Shown in pieces: positions 7,539 to 17,395 of a stretch of DNA of 64,000 nt. Numbering within the stretch: position 1 is the stretch's first letter; every line of letters begins with the position of its first letter. The notes below the pieces were generated by a model. It saw only the letters and a program-made list of their open reading frames with translations. It searched no databases and had not been told where the DNA came from. Source of the DNA: DFXE01 sp032054765 (GTDB taxonomy: Bacteria; Bacteroidota; Bacteroidia; Bacteroidales; Tannerellaceae); the NCBI GenBank assembly GCA_032054765.1, contig DAMBSC010000007.1:1-64000 (forward strand), read 5' to 3'. Both the position numbers and the translations under genes were made by a program.

Positions 7539-9956
7539 ATGAATACAATATGTCGGACATTCCTTTCTTCTTGCCTGATTTTATCTTGTTTATTAGGGTT
7601 TATATCGTGTAAACAGCAAAATACGGAATCGGAAACCACAAAAAGTTCCTGGAAATTGATGGGACCCGGTGGCGGTGGGTCTACATTTATTCCTACTATT
7701 TCGTATCATACTCCGGATAATTTCCTGATAAGATGTGATATGACTGGTGCATATCTGACGCAAAACGGAGGAGAATCTTATGATATTATTAATTTCCCCA
7801 ATGGTTCGTCTTGCTTTGCTTATGACCGGAATGATGCTGGTGTTGTATATATTGGTTCTTCATTTCTGAGCAGGTCCACTGATGGAGGAGATACCTGGCA
7901 ACGGATTTTCCCGAAACAAAATGAAATCGTCAGCGAAACCTATTCAGGCGACCATGCTGGATACCGGATACAAGCGACGGCGGAATCTTTATACCCTAAG
8001 GACGCCGGAAGGGTAGGCGCTATATTGGTTGATCCTGTATCCTCAGATATAATATATTTCACGATGGGAAAATATTTCTTTTGCAGTACAAATGGAGGCA
8101 ATAGTTGGAAAAGAGAGGATTGTATAAACCGAATTGAACATTTGTATACCAATCTGTCTGAACTGAAAAATGAAGTATATATTTTTACTGAAGAAGCCAT
8201 CCTTGTTTATGATAAAGAAACGCAAAAGATAGCTAAAAAGAATTTACCTGCAGCCATGTCGCCGGCATCTTCCTTTGCGGCAGGCTGTGTCAAAGGCTCT
8301 GATCAGGCAGTTTTCTATGCTGTACATCATACAAAACCAAAAGATAATCCGTATGCCTTTACTACAAGTGAAGTGTGGTTGTCGAAAGATTATGGTAAAA
8401 ACTGGGAAGTTGTAAATGATCCTGTAGTAACAGGAACAACCGGAGTAAAACCTTGTTTTACTATGATTGCCTGTGCTGAAGAAGATGCAGCTCATGCGTA
8501 TGTGGTTACTAATATGTACGAAGAAATTGTAGACGGGAAAAAGATATTTTGGTATGGAGCTATAAAAACCGGAGACTCTGGAAAAAACTGGAATTGGGCG
8601 TTTAAAGGAGGAGGAGGCTCCGGACAATATGGAGTACAGGATGCTAATGACGCTGTTAATTTACGCGACGGCTGGGTTCATAAAGCTTTCGGAGGCGAAT
8701 TTATTCAGTTGATGGATGTGGGGGTTTCTCCTAAAGATGGCAATATTGCTATCGTTACGGACTGGTATCGTACCATGAAGACAATGGATGGCGCTAAAAG
8801 CTGGAATGAAGTTTATAGTAAAGAGCATCCTGACGGAACTTTTACAAGCAGAGGGATGGATGTAACTACCACGTATGGTGTTCATTTTGATCCATTTGAC
8901 GATAAGCATATAGCTGTTAGCTATACAGACATTGGCTATCATCATTCATATGATGGCGGACAAAGTTGGTCGCGTTCGGTAGAAGGAGTTCCTGTGAAAT
9001 GGGTGAATACATGCTATTGGCTAGTGTTTGATCCGGATATAAAAGGGAAAGTATGGTCTGTTTGGTCCGGAATACATGATTTTCCACGAGGAAAAATGAC
9101 GCGTGATCCCCGTTGGAGCACTCCTGAACGGGCTAACGGTGGAGTTTGTGTTTCGGAAGATGGCGGAAAGAGATGGAAGCCCGTAGTAGATGGAATGGGT
9201 ATGGATTCTCCTGCAGCATGTATTGTTTTAGATCCGACAACGCCCCCCGGAAACCGGACACTTTACGTAAGTGTATATAATAAGGGCGTTTATAAATCTG
9301 TAGATGATGGGAAAACATGGAAACTTGCAAGCAATGGAATAGAATCGAAAACCGGAGCATTTGAATTGACATTAGCAAACAATGGAGATCTTTATCTGAC
9401 GGTTTGCCCTACCCCCATGCATAAGAACGGAGAAAAAGGGCCTGAATTTAATAACGGAGGCGTTTATAAGTCTATTGATGGGGCTGAAAGTTGGACAAAA
9501 TTAAAAGTTGCAGATGGATTGTTATTTCCGAACGGTATAGAAGTAGATCCTGAAAATCCGGATATTGTGTATCTGGCTTGCTGGGCAGACATCAGTTTGG
9601 CAGATCTGGTTGGTGGTGATGTAGTCCGTACATTGCCGGAAGGAGATAAGATGCTAAAAATGCCAGGCGGAATCTTTAAGTCGGAAGATGGAGGCAGTAC
9701 CTGGCAATCAATCTTTGACGATAAACAATATGTTTACGATGTAACGATCGATCCGTATCATGCAGGAAGAATGTATTGTAATACTTTCAACAAAGTAGCT
9801 TATAGAAGTGATGATAACGGAAAGAACTGGAAGCCATTGAAAGATTACGATTTTCATTGGGGACATCGTGTTATTGTGGACGAAAATGATCATGATAAGA
9901 TTTTTATTACTACTTTCGGTTCGAGTGTTTGGCACGGCGAATCAATAGTTGAATAA
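7539..9956 (+). CDS. Secreted Asp-box (BNR) beta-propeller lipoprotein, GH74/sialidase-like fold
   Basis: This 805-residue lipoprotein has a lipobox ending in Cys (G-F-I-S-C, about residue 25). I count about eleven Asp-box motifs (S-x-D-x-G-x-x-W type) spread from residue about 110 to the end, which is enough for one very large or two stacked beta-propellers. The opening G-G-G-G-S-T-F-I-P stretch followed by D-M-T-G-A-Y resembles the start of GH74 xyloglucanases (GGGG, then T-D-I-G-G-A-Y). Sortilin/VPS10-like propellers also carry many Asp boxes. Activity as a glycosidase is plausible but unproven, as I could not place GH74 or GH33 catalytic residues. A paralogue lies at 14897-17308. Confidence 0.8.
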   Translation: MNTICRTFLSSCLILSCLLGFISCKQQNTESETTKSSWKLMGPGGGGSTFIPTISYHTPDNFLIRCDMTGAYLTQNGGESYDIINFPNGSSCFAYDRNDAGVVYIGSSFLSRSTDGGDTWQRIFPKQNEIVSETYSGDHAGYRIQATAESLYPKDAGRVGAILVDPVSSDIIYFTMGKYFFCSTNGGNSWKREDCINRIEHLYTNLSELKNEVYIFTEEAILVYDKETQKIAKKNLPAAMSPASSFAAGCVKGSDQAVFYAVHHTKPKDNPYAFTTSEVWLSKDYGKNWEVVNDPVVTGTTGVKPCFTMIACAEEDAAHAYVVTNMYEEIVDGKKIFWYGAIKTGDSGKNWNWAFKGGGGSGQYGVQDANDAVNLRDGWVHKAFGGEFIQLMDVGVSPKDGNIAIVTDWYRTMKTMDGAKSWNEVYSKEHPDGTFTSRGMDVTTTYGVHFDPFDDKHIAVSYTDIGYHHSYDGGQSWSRSVEGVPVKWVNTCYWLVFDPDIKGKVWSVWSGIHDFPRGKMTRDPRWSTPERANGGVCVSEDGGKRWKPVVDGMGMDSPAACIVLDPTTPPGNRTLYVSVYNKGVYKSVDDGKTWKLASNGIESKTGAFELTLANNGDLYLTVCPTPMHKNGEKGPEFNNGGVYKSIDGAESWTKLKVADGLLFPNGIEVDPENPDIVYLACWADISLADLVGGDVVRTLPEGDKMLKMPGGIFKSEDGGSTWQSIFDDKQYVYDVTIDPYHAGRMYCNTFNKVAYRSDDNGKNWKPLKDYDFHWGHRVIVDENDHDKIFITTFGSSVWHGESIVE

Positions 9957-9987
9957 AATTTAATTCTTATACTTAACTCAAATAAAT

Positions 9988-11097
9988 ATGTCACAGGTAA
10001 TTCTCAAAGAACGATTAGCTTCCATCGATGTTTTAAGAGGTTTTGATATGCTTTTCCTTGTAGGAGCAGGCGATATCCTCAGACGTTTTATAAAAGGATT
10101 TAATTCAGAGGCGTTAGAGCCTGTTTATTATCAATTAACACATGCTGAATGGATAGGATTCACCGCATGGGATATTATTATGCCCTTGTTTTTGTTTACA
10201 TCGGGGTTGTCTATGCCATTCTCATTCAGTAACCTGGAGAAACAAGGGTATACAAAGTCAAAAGTTTACCTGAAGATATTACGTCGTTTCTTTTTGTTGT
10301 TTTTGCTGGGCTGGATTGTTCAAGGTAATCTGCTTGACCTACGACTGGATCGTTTTGAGATATATTGCAACACGTTACACTCGATCGCTTTCGGATACCT
10401 GATCACTTCCCTGATCGTGCTGAATATCCGTAAAACATCCTGGCAACTTGTGGTAGGAGGATCATTGGTGGTAATCTATTGGGCATTACTCACATTTGTG
10501 CCTGTCCCGGGATATGGGAGTGGAGTGCTGACCCCTGACGGCAATTTAGCAATGTATATCGACAGGGCGGTTTTTGGCAGCTTTATGAATCCGAATACAC
10601 AATATACATGGTTGTTGTCGAGTCTGGGTTTCGGTGCCACAGTCTATTCCGGTTATTATGCGGGTGCTTTACTCAAAAAACAGATCGAGCAAAATAAGAA
10701 GCTACTGCAATTAACGCTTATTGGTGTAGGACTGATTGTTGCCGGATTACTATTGAGTCTGCAGATGCCGATTATCAAGAAGATATGGTCGCCCTCTATG
10801 ATTCTGTTTAGTAGCGGAATTTGCTTCCTTTTGCTGGCACTCTCTTATTTGCTGACGGATAAACTGAAGATAAAGTCCTGGTGGACGCAGGCATTTACAG
10901 AGCTGGGATTGAATGCGATTACAGCATATCTTCTGCATACTGTTTTCGGGCTCAAGAATATGGCGGCCCTTTTACTCCGCGGATTCGAACAATACACGGG
11001 AGACTTTTTTCCGTTAGTAGTATCTGTAGGACAGTTCGCTATCCTATACTTCATTATTCATCACATGTATAAGTATAAGATATTTTTGAAAATATAA
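9988..11097 (+). CDS. HGSNAT-like transmembrane acetyltransferase (DUF5009/COG4299)
   Basis: This 369-residue protein has about ten membrane helices and the family signatures S-x-D-V-L-R-G near the N-terminus and H-A-E-W-x-G about 30 residues later. The His is the expected acetyl-carrying residue in heparan-alpha-glucosaminide N-acetyltransferase. Family members move an acetyl group from cytoplasmic acetyl-CoA to an amino sugar on the other side of the membrane; NagX-type bacterial relatives occur in amino-sugar catabolic loci. It lies 31 bases after the propeller gene and 12 before the next, so it is co-transcribed. A second copy is at 12629-13780. The acceptor is not known. Confidence 0.82.
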   Translation: MSQVILKERLASIDVLRGFDMLFLVGAGDILRRFIKGFNSEALEPVYYQLTHAEWIGFTAWDIIMPLFLFTSGLSMPFSFSNLEKQGYTKSKVYLKILRRFFLLFLLGWIVQGNLLDLRLDRFEIYCNTLHSIAFGYLITSLIVLNIRKTSWQLVVGGSLVVIYWALLTFVPVPGYGSGVLTPDGNLAMYIDRAVFGSFMNPNTQYTWLLSSLGFGATVYSGYYAGALLKKQIEQNKKLLQLTLIGVGLIVAGLLLSLQMPIIKKIWSPSMILFSSGICFLLLALSYLLTDKLKIKSWWTQAFTELGLNAITAYLLHTVFGLKNMAALLLRGFEQYTGDFFPLVVSVGQFAILYFIIHHMYKYKIFLKI

Positions 11098-11109
11098 TAC
11101 TCTATTCTT

Positions 11110-12603
11110 ATGAAAAGACCATGTTTAGCTTTCTTACTCCTTGTGCTTACAGGGGGTTTGAAAGCTCAAGAAGAACCACAATGGATCAAGGTGTATCCAA
11201 AAGAAATACATGACGTTCTTAACAATCCCGGGATTGGATTCACAACTTTCCAACGCTTCAATGGAGATGATCTTAATCCCGGTAGCGGGTGGACAGAAGG
11301 CGATCCGATCGAATACCAGGATTTTGACGGGGATCTTACGAACAAAGACCATCCGCAAACCACAATCGCTTACTTCAGGGTATACTGGTCATTTCTGGAA
11401 CCCGAGCCCGAACAATACAACTGGCCGATGATTGATAAAGCTCTGCGTACAGCGGCTGAGAGAGGACAAACCTTAATGTTCAGAGTCGCTCCTTACGGGG
11501 GAGGTGATAAAGATGTACCAGCCTGGTACCGGAAAATGGTCGGTAAAGAAAAAGAAGAGGAAGGAAAGCACTGGCGTGTAGATCCGGAAGATCCCCTCTA
11601 TTTGAAATATTTTGGTGGACTGATCAAGGCTTTTGGACAGCGATATGACGGACATCCCGACTTGGAATCTGTAGATATTTCATTTATTGGCTACTGGGGA
11701 GAAGGCTCGGGCACTCATCTTCTGAAGGATGAAACAAGGATCGCTTTTATAAACTGCTATCTTGACAACTTCAAGAAAACGCCCCTCCATTTTCAGCCGT
11801 TGAATGGTGATGCTGACGATCCGGGCATGCTCGTAAGGGGAACAGATATTGCGGCTTACTGGCCGGATGGCCGGAACAACGGCACAGGACCTCAGATGCG
11901 TCATGTTGGTTATCGAGTAGATTGCCTGGGTGATGTAACAACTGAAATATGGAAGAAAGAAGGTTGGAGTCACATGCGTGATCTATACCCAAGAGATATT
12001 GTCAGAAGCGGAATGGGGGATGCATGGAAAAAAGCTCCCGTTACAATGGAGATTTGCTGGACATTTCTACAATGGCTGGAAAAATTTAAGTTCGACGAAG
12101 AAGTCGTGTCATACATCTTCGGTGAAGGATTGAAATGGCACATTTCCTCATTCAATGCAAAGAGTTCCCCTGTGCCTGAGGTGTGGAGTCCATTAGTTGA
12201 CAAATGGCTGAATAAGATGGGGTATCGTTATGTGCTCCGCCGGTTCGAATATCCATCCGTAGTATATAGGCAAGGACAATTGCCAATTACGTCATTATGG
12301 GAGAATATCGGAGTTGCACCGATCTACAAAGACTATCAATTTGTAGTACGACTACGAAATGAAGACAATATGTGGATACTACCCACCTCTGCCGATATAC
12401 GTGAATGGCTTCCTGGGGATATCGTACACGATGAAAGGCTATATATCCCATACGATATTGGCCTGGGTAAATATCAATTACAGATAGCCATTGTTTCCCC
12501 TGTTTCATATGAGCCTCGTATAAAGTTGGCTATTGAAGGAAGGAACCAGGATGGTTGGTATTCAATAGGAGAAATAGAAATAAAAGAGCAGATATTAGAA
12601 TAA
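11110..12603 (+). CDS. Secreted DUF4832-type protein with glycosidase-like TIM barrel
   Basis: This 497-residue protein has a signal peptide (about 1-19, A-Q-E-E after cleavage). Residues about 30-350 look like a (beta/alpha)8 barrel of the GH42/GH-A kind: N-P-G-I-G-F, then Y-x-R-x-Y-W-S-F-L-E-P-x-x-x-x-Y-N-W, and later Y-W-G-E-G-S-G. The C-terminal part (about 390-495) is a beta-sandwich typical of DUF4832 proteins. E in F-L-E-P and E in Y-W-G-E are candidate active-site acids, but no activity is established for this family as far as I know. It sits between two membrane acetyltransferase genes with 12- and 25-base gaps. Confidence 0.75.
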   Translation: MKRPCLAFLLLVLTGGLKAQEEPQWIKVYPKEIHDVLNNPGIGFTTFQRFNGDDLNPGSGWTEGDPIEYQDFDGDLTNKDHPQTTIAYFRVYWSFLEPEPEQYNWPMIDKALRTAAERGQTLMFRVAPYGGGDKDVPAWYRKMVGKEKEEEGKHWRVDPEDPLYLKYFGGLIKAFGQRYDGHPDLESVDISFIGYWGEGSGTHLLKDETRIAFINCYLDNFKKTPLHFQPLNGDADDPGMLVRGTDIAAYWPDGRNNGTGPQMRHVGYRVDCLGDVTTEIWKKEGWSHMRDLYPRDIVRSGMGDAWKKAPVTMEICWTFLQWLEKFKFDEEVVSYIFGEGLKWHISSFNAKSSPVPEVWSPLVDKWLNKMGYRYVLRRFEYPSVVYRQGQLPITSLWENIGVAPIYKDYQFVVRLRNEDNMWILPTSADIREWLPGDIVHDERLYIPYDIGLGKYQLQIAIVSPVSYEPRIKLAIEGRNQDGWYSIGEIEIKEQILE

Positions 12604-12628
12604 AATTTCCGAATAAATAAGATAAGCT

Positions 12629-13780
12629 ATGGGAACAAAGCAACAAAGACTTCTCTCGCTCGATGTTCTGCGAGGGATTACAATCGCAGGAATGATCATG
12701 GTTAATGATCCCGGATCATGGAAGTATGTATATGCCCCCCTCCAACATGCCGAATGGCACGGAGTAACACCTACCGACTTTATCTTTCCCTTCTTCATGT
12801 TCATCATGGGGATTTCAACCTATATATCCCTTCGAAAGTTTAATTTCGAGCCAAACAAACCTACCGTTTTGAAGATTATAAAACGCACATTGGTTATCTT
12901 CCTGATCGGGCTTGCACTTAACTGGCTGGGACTTTGCTTCAGAACATACCATGGTTTAGCAGGAGAAGGACTACCCGCAGGTGAAAGGCTGCTGACAGCG
13001 CTGACTAATTTTGGCAACCTGCGTATCCCCGGCGTATTGCAGCGTCTGGCAGTTACATATTGTATTACTGCACTGATTGCGATCTTTGTGAAGCATAAGT
13101 ATATCGTCCATATCATAATCGGTGCACTTGTCGGTTATTTCTTGTTGCTTCTTTTCGGAAACGGTTTTGAGAATACTGAACAAAGTATTGTCTTTCTGAT
13201 AGACAAAACGATTCTCGGAAAGAGCCATATGCATCCGGGTACGGTTCTCGATGCGAATGGTATAGCAAGCACGATCCCTGCCGCATGTAATGTTCTGATC
13301 GGATTCCTGTGTGCAAAAATAATAATGGAAGCTAAAGACAATACCCAGCGAATGCTTAAACTATTTCTGGTCGGTACGGTCCTCACCACTGCCGGATTGC
13401 TCTTGAGTTACGGATGTCCAATCAATAAAAGGATCTGGACACCAACCTTTGTTCTTTTTACTTGTGGGATGGCAGCAAGTCTGCAGAGTTTACTCATCTG
13501 GATAATAGATGTAAAAGGCTACAAACGATGGTGTACTTTCTTTGAATCGTTCGGCGTCAACCCATTATTTATCTATACGTTTGCCGGCGTTTTCTCTAAT
13601 CTGATGAGCGGGATACTTCTTTCGAACGGCATGGGACTGAAAAGCTATGTTTATTCAGTGGTCTTCCAGCCGCTTTTCGGCAACTACCTGGGTTCGCTGG
13701 TATATGCTATCTTGTTTGTAAGCATTTGTTGGGCTGTCGGCTATATCCTGTATAAAAAGAAAATCTATATAAAAATCTAA
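12629..13780 (+). CDS. HGSNAT-like transmembrane acetyltransferase, second copy
   Basis: This 383-residue polytopic membrane protein begins S-L-D-V-L-R-G-I-T-I-A-G-M and has the H-A-E-W-H-G-V-T-P-x-D-F-I-F-P signature with the presumed catalytic His. It is closer to the common COG4299 form than the copy at 9988, which has W-D-I-I-M-P in the same place. The two copies are clearly diverged, so this is not a recent tandem duplication. It probably acetylates a sugar amine or hydroxyl at the periplasmic face using cytoplasmic acetyl-CoA. The gap to the amidohydrolase gene is 10 bases. The codon choice here is visibly more GC-rich than in the susCD part of the locus. Confidence 0.83.
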   Translation: MGTKQQRLLSLDVLRGITIAGMIMVNDPGSWKYVYAPLQHAEWHGVTPTDFIFPFFMFIMGISTYISLRKFNFEPNKPTVLKIIKRTLVIFLIGLALNWLGLCFRTYHGLAGEGLPAGERLLTALTNFGNLRIPGVLQRLAVTYCITALIAIFVKHKYIVHIIIGALVGYFLLLLFGNGFENTEQSIVFLIDKTILGKSHMHPGTVLDANGIASTIPAACNVLIGFLCAKIIMEAKDNTQRMLKLFLVGTVLTTAGLLLSYGCPINKRIWTPTFVLFTCGMAASLQSLLIWIIDVKGYKRWCTFFESFGVNPLFIYTFAGVFSNLMSGILLSNGMGLKSYVYSVVFQPLFGNYLGSLVYAILFVSICWAVGYILYKKKIYIKI

Positions 13781-13790
13781 TACGAATAAT

Positions 13791-14879
13791 ATGTTAAAAT
13801 TAAAAGTATCATTCACGATAGTCATGATGACTATCACTTCATCATTATTGGCACAGAATACAGATCTCAAATTACTGGATTGGCGTCCGGTAAGCCAGTT
13901 AAAGGTGAAAGAAACAGAGATTATCAAACCTAAGTTCCCCGTTATTGACATTCATAATCATTTGAGGAAGCTCGATGACGCAGAGAAATATCTTAAAGAG
14001 ATGGACGAAGCCGGCGTCTTGATGTGTGTAAGTCTCGACGGCGCGTCCAAAGGCGATTTCTACAAGAAACATCTTGAAGCATCAAAGAAAGTCTCCGACC
14101 GTTTCATTGTCTTCTTTTACCCCGACTTCGAACAAATCGACAATCCCGATTTCGGTAAAAAAGAAGCCGCCAGGCTTGAGCAGGCAGTCAAAGCCGGTTG
14201 CAGAGGACTAAAGATATTCAAAGAACTGGGACTCGTACACAAAGATAAAACCGGAAAGCTAATACGTATTGACGACCCGCGTCTTGACCCGATCTGGGCT
14301 AAGTGTGGCCAGCTGTGTATCCCTGTTCTGATTCACATTAGTGACCCCGTTGCCTTTTTTACTCCGACTGATCAATACAATGAACGCTACGATGAACTGG
14401 CCGGACATCCGGACTGGAATTTCTCCGACAACACGAAATATCCATCCAAAGAAGAATTATTGCAGCAACGTAATACTATGATTGCCCGCCATCCCCAGAC
14501 AACTTTCATTGGAGCACATATAGCAACGCTGCCGGAAGATTTGGGACGCGTATCTATGTGGCTCGATCAATATCCAAATCTGTATGTCGATATCAGCGCA
14601 AGGATCAGCGACATCGGCAGACAGCCTTTCACTGCCCGGAAGTTCCTCATTAAGTACCAGGACAGAGTATTGTTCGGAACAGACACAGCTCCCAAAGCAG
14701 AAGCCTATAAAGTTTACTATCGTTTTCTGGAAACAGACGATGAATATTTCGACCCGAGCGGCGGACACAATCAGCAAGGCCGCTGGATGATCTATGGCGT
14801 AAACTTACCCGATGAAGCGCTCGAAAAGATATACAATGGCAATGCCATGAAAATATTCAAGATGTATAAAGACAATTAA
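13791..14879 (+). CDS. Exported amidohydrolase-family protein (TIM barrel)
   Basis: This 362-residue protein has a signal peptide (about 1-21, L-L-A-Q). The metal-dependent amidohydrolase-2 fold is indicated by I-D-I-H-N-H near residue 52 (HxH metal ligands), a mid-barrel L-I-H-I-S-D, G-A-H-I-A near 240 and F-G-T-D-T-A-P near 296 (the catalytic Asp). Relatives hydrolyse or decarboxylate small ring or amide substrates, and some act as lactonases. In this operon a deacetylase or lactonase acting on a released sugar is conceivable, but that is a guess from position. Gaps to the neighbours are 10 and 17 bases. Confidence 0.8.
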   Translation: MLKLKVSFTIVMMTITSSLLAQNTDLKLLDWRPVSQLKVKETEIIKPKFPVIDIHNHLRKLDDAEKYLKEMDEAGVLMCVSLDGASKGDFYKKHLEASKKVSDRFIVFFYPDFEQIDNPDFGKKEAARLEQAVKAGCRGLKIFKELGLVHKDKTGKLIRIDDPRLDPIWAKCGQLCIPVLIHISDPVAFFTPTDQYNERYDELAGHPDWNFSDNTKYPSKEELLQQRNTMIARHPQTTFIGAHIATLPEDLGRVSMWLDQYPNLYVDISARISDIGRQPFTARKFLIKYQDRVLFGTDTAPKAEAYKVYYRFLETDDEYFDPSGGHNQQGRWMIYGVNLPDEALEKIYNGNAMKIFKMYKDN

Positions 14880-14896
14880 TAACCGGATATAATAAA

Positions 14897-17308
14897 ATGA
14901 CACATAAAATATACTTTACATTATGCATAATAAGCATGATGCTTGTGATGAGTTTGCAAATTTCATGCAAACAATCCACCTCACAAATGCAGACGGATAC
15001 AATAAAAAAGTCCTATGACAGAAACGATTCCTGGGGACATGTAGGAATAGGTGGCGGCGGAGCCATGTTCGGTCCGGCAGTCAGCCCGCACGATCCGGCG
15101 GTAGCTTTTGTGAGCTGTGATATGGGAGGTTCATTTGCTACATACAACGGCGGTGAATCCTGGAGAGTATTCAATCTGAGCAGTATGGTGCGGTTCTTTG
15201 TGTTCGATCCGATAAATCCCGATATTATCTATGCCCGGTCGATCGCATTATTTAAAAGCACCGACAAAGGGAATACCTGGGAACTCTTCTATCCCAAACC
15301 GGCGGATATCGAAGGGATCGTATCCAAAGGCGATCATGCCGGAGAAGTAGTCGTAACAAAAGATGGCCGGCGCAAAACAGTACAAGCATTTGCCATCGAT
15401 CCCGATCAGCCGAAGAAGCTATACGCCGCGATAAGTGTAGAGCAGGCCGTAGGACTATATATATCCAATGATGGTGGAGAAAACTGGACGAAAGAGAAAG
15501 ACTTTGATTACAATGTGCAGAATATCTTCATCGATCCGGCTTCCCCGGCAAACGACCGTACCCTTCTCATCGCATCACCCAAAGGAATAGAAAAGAGACA
15601 GAAAGGCACATGGATAAACAACCGCATCAGTCAGCCTGACATAGTCTTTAACTCCTTTACCGGCGGATATAGCAAGAAAGCCGGCAAATATATTGTGTAT
15701 GGTATATCCGGTAACTCATACTACAATGCCGAGAAAACCCAATCGGGCATTTTCTTTACAGAAGACGACGGAAAAACCTGGGAAAACCGTCAGGGAGGCA
15801 TTCTTCAATACGCATTATCATCAGCGCAAGAAGCAGAATGGCGGGCAATCGGAGCCAGCGCTCAAAATCCTGAAACACTCTACGTTTCATACAACGGTCT
15901 GAAAGTACATGCAGATACAACATGTATCGGTGTTGCCAAAAGCGAAGACTTTGGTAAGACCTGGACACTCCCCTGGCGCGATATGCTCACAAGCAACGGA
16001 AACTTCCCATCACCGAATTTTGGAGAAGACTGGCTGAACGAACGTTTCGGGCCCACCTGGGGAGAAAACCCCTTCTCAATAGGCGTCTCACCAACCGATC
16101 CGGATGTTTGCTACGGTTCCGATTTCGGACGGACAATCAAGACCGGTAATGGAGGCAAGACCTGGGAAGCGGTCTACTCGAAACGTGTTCCGGGAACAAA
16201 TGGCTATACTACACGCGGCATGGAAGTAACCACCGGATACAACGTAGTATTCGATCCATTCGACGACAAGCACCTTTTCCTCGCGCTAACCGACATCGGA
16301 CTGATGGAAAGCTTTGATGGAGGAACAAGTTGGCAGAGCGGGACAAAAAACAACGGCGTTCCCCGCGCATGGACAAATTCTACTTACTGGATGACATTCG
16401 ATCCCGAAGTAAAAGGCAGAGGATGGGCCGTAATGAGTCAGGATCACGACCTGCCGCGCCCTAAAATGTTTCGCAACAGAAGCATCTCGACATATAAAGG
16501 AGGTGTTCTTCTAACAAACGATGCCGGAAAGACCTGGCAGCCGGTAAGCCAGGACATCGGCGAAACTGCCGCCACTCATATCCTTTTCGATCCGACAAGC
16601 GATAAAAATGCCCGGACACTTTATATGTGTGCATTCGGAAAAGGAATCTATAAGTCGATCGACGGAGGAAAAAGCTGGATGCAGAAAAATAAAGGACTGG
16701 AAGGAGCCGAACCCTTTGTCTGGCGTATCGAACGACGCGATACCGACGGTACACTATTCCTTGTAGTCAGCCGCCGCAGCGAAGACGGAAGTATAGGTAA
16801 TCCACTCGACGGCGCTTTGTATAAATCGACAGACGGTGCCGAAAGCTGGACCAAAATGAATCTACCCGAAGGATGTAACGGTCCGACAAGCCTGCTGGTT
16901 GACAAGCAGCACCCGAAGAAACTTATCCTTTCAGCCTGGGGAAAAGCATCTCAGGGAAAATATACGCCCGACACCGGCGGCGGAATCTATATCTCCGAAG
17001 ATGAAGGAGCAACCTGGACACATGTCATGGCATACGATCAACATATCCATGATATCACGTTCGATCAGCGTAACGGACGCTATTACGCCTGTGGATTCAA
17101 CGCCTCGGCATATTATTCCGAAGATGGCGCAAAAAGCTGGACACGCATAAAAGGTTTCAATTTCAAGTGGGGTAAACGTGTCGAACCCGATCCGCGAGAT
17201 CCGGATAAAGTATTTATCATTACCTTTGGAGGTGGAACCTGGTATGGCCCGGCAAAAGGTGATCCGAATGCAGAGGAAGACATCGTACCGCCATTAAAAA
17301 GATTATAG
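14897..17308 (+). CDS. Secreted Asp-box (BNR) beta-propeller lipoprotein, second copy
   Basis: This 803-residue paralogue of the protein at 7539-9956 has the same build: lipobox Cys (L-Q-I-S-C, about residue 24), G-G-G-G near 52, then C-D-M-G-G-S-F, and about twelve Asp boxes (for example S-I-D-G-G-K-S-W, S-E-D-F-G-K-T-W). The C-D-M-G-G segment matches the GH74 T-D-I-G-G position better than copy one does. The two proteins align along their whole length, including T-R-G-M-x-V-T-T and F-D-P-F-D-D-K-H-x-x-x-x-x-T-D-I-G. Base composition is markedly richer in G+C: 33 of 60 at 16501-16560 against 24 of 60 at 7801-7860 in copy one. It is probably a surface or periplasmic glycan-binding or cleaving protein. 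Confidence 0.8.
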   Translation: MTHKIYFTLCIISMMLVMSLQISCKQSTSQMQTDTIKKSYDRNDSWGHVGIGGGGAMFGPAVSPHDPAVAFVSCDMGGSFATYNGGESWRVFNLSSMVRFFVFDPINPDIIYARSIALFKSTDKGNTWELFYPKPADIEGIVSKGDHAGEVVVTKDGRRKTVQAFAIDPDQPKKLYAAISVEQAVGLYISNDGGENWTKEKDFDYNVQNIFIDPASPANDRTLLIASPKGIEKRQKGTWINNRISQPDIVFNSFTGGYSKKAGKYIVYGISGNSYYNAEKTQSGIFFTEDDGKTWENRQGGILQYALSSAQEAEWRAIGASAQNPETLYVSYNGLKVHADTTCIGVAKSEDFGKTWTLPWRDMLTSNGNFPSPNFGEDWLNERFGPTWGENPFSIGVSPTDPDVCYGSDFGRTIKTGNGGKTWEAVYSKRVPGTNGYTTRGMEVTTGYNVVFDPFDDKHLFLALTDIGLMESFDGGTSWQSGTKNNGVPRAWTNSTYWMTFDPEVKGRGWAVMSQDHDLPRPKMFRNRSISTYKGGVLLTNDAGKTWQPVSQDIGETAATHILFDPTSDKNARTLYMCAFGKGIYKSIDGGKSWMQKNKGLEGAEPFVWRIERRDTDGTLFLVVSRRSEDGSIGNPLDGALYKSTDGAESWTKMNLPEGCNGPTSLLVDKQHPKKLILSAWGKASQGKYTPDTGGGIYISEDEGATWTHVMAYDQHIHDITFDQRNGRYYACGFNASAYYSEDGAKSWTRIKGFNFKWGKRVEPDPRDPDKVFIITFGGGTWYGPAKGDPNAEEDIVPPLKRL

Positions 17309-17329
17309 GCTGTATTGCAGAACAAGGTA

Positions 17330-17355
17330 AGCAGAGCGGAAACATCCTCTCTGCT
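17330..17355 (+). terminator. Weak hairpin between propeller and GNAT genes
   Basis: AGCAGAG (17330-17336) and CTCTGCT (17349-17355) form a 7-bp stem with a 12-base loop, 22 bases after the propeller stop. No T-run follows directly, so termination would be inefficient at best. It could mark the end of the main operon transcript. Confidence 0.3.
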
Positions 17356-17395
17356 CCCTGAGATGGAAGATAAAGATCCTTTAAAAAAGAAATAA

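Noticed and set aside
7539..9956. Calling the propeller proteins sialidases
   Set aside because: Asp boxes alone do not show sialidase activity; I see no F/Y-R-I-P motif or Arg triad typical of GH33 enzymes.
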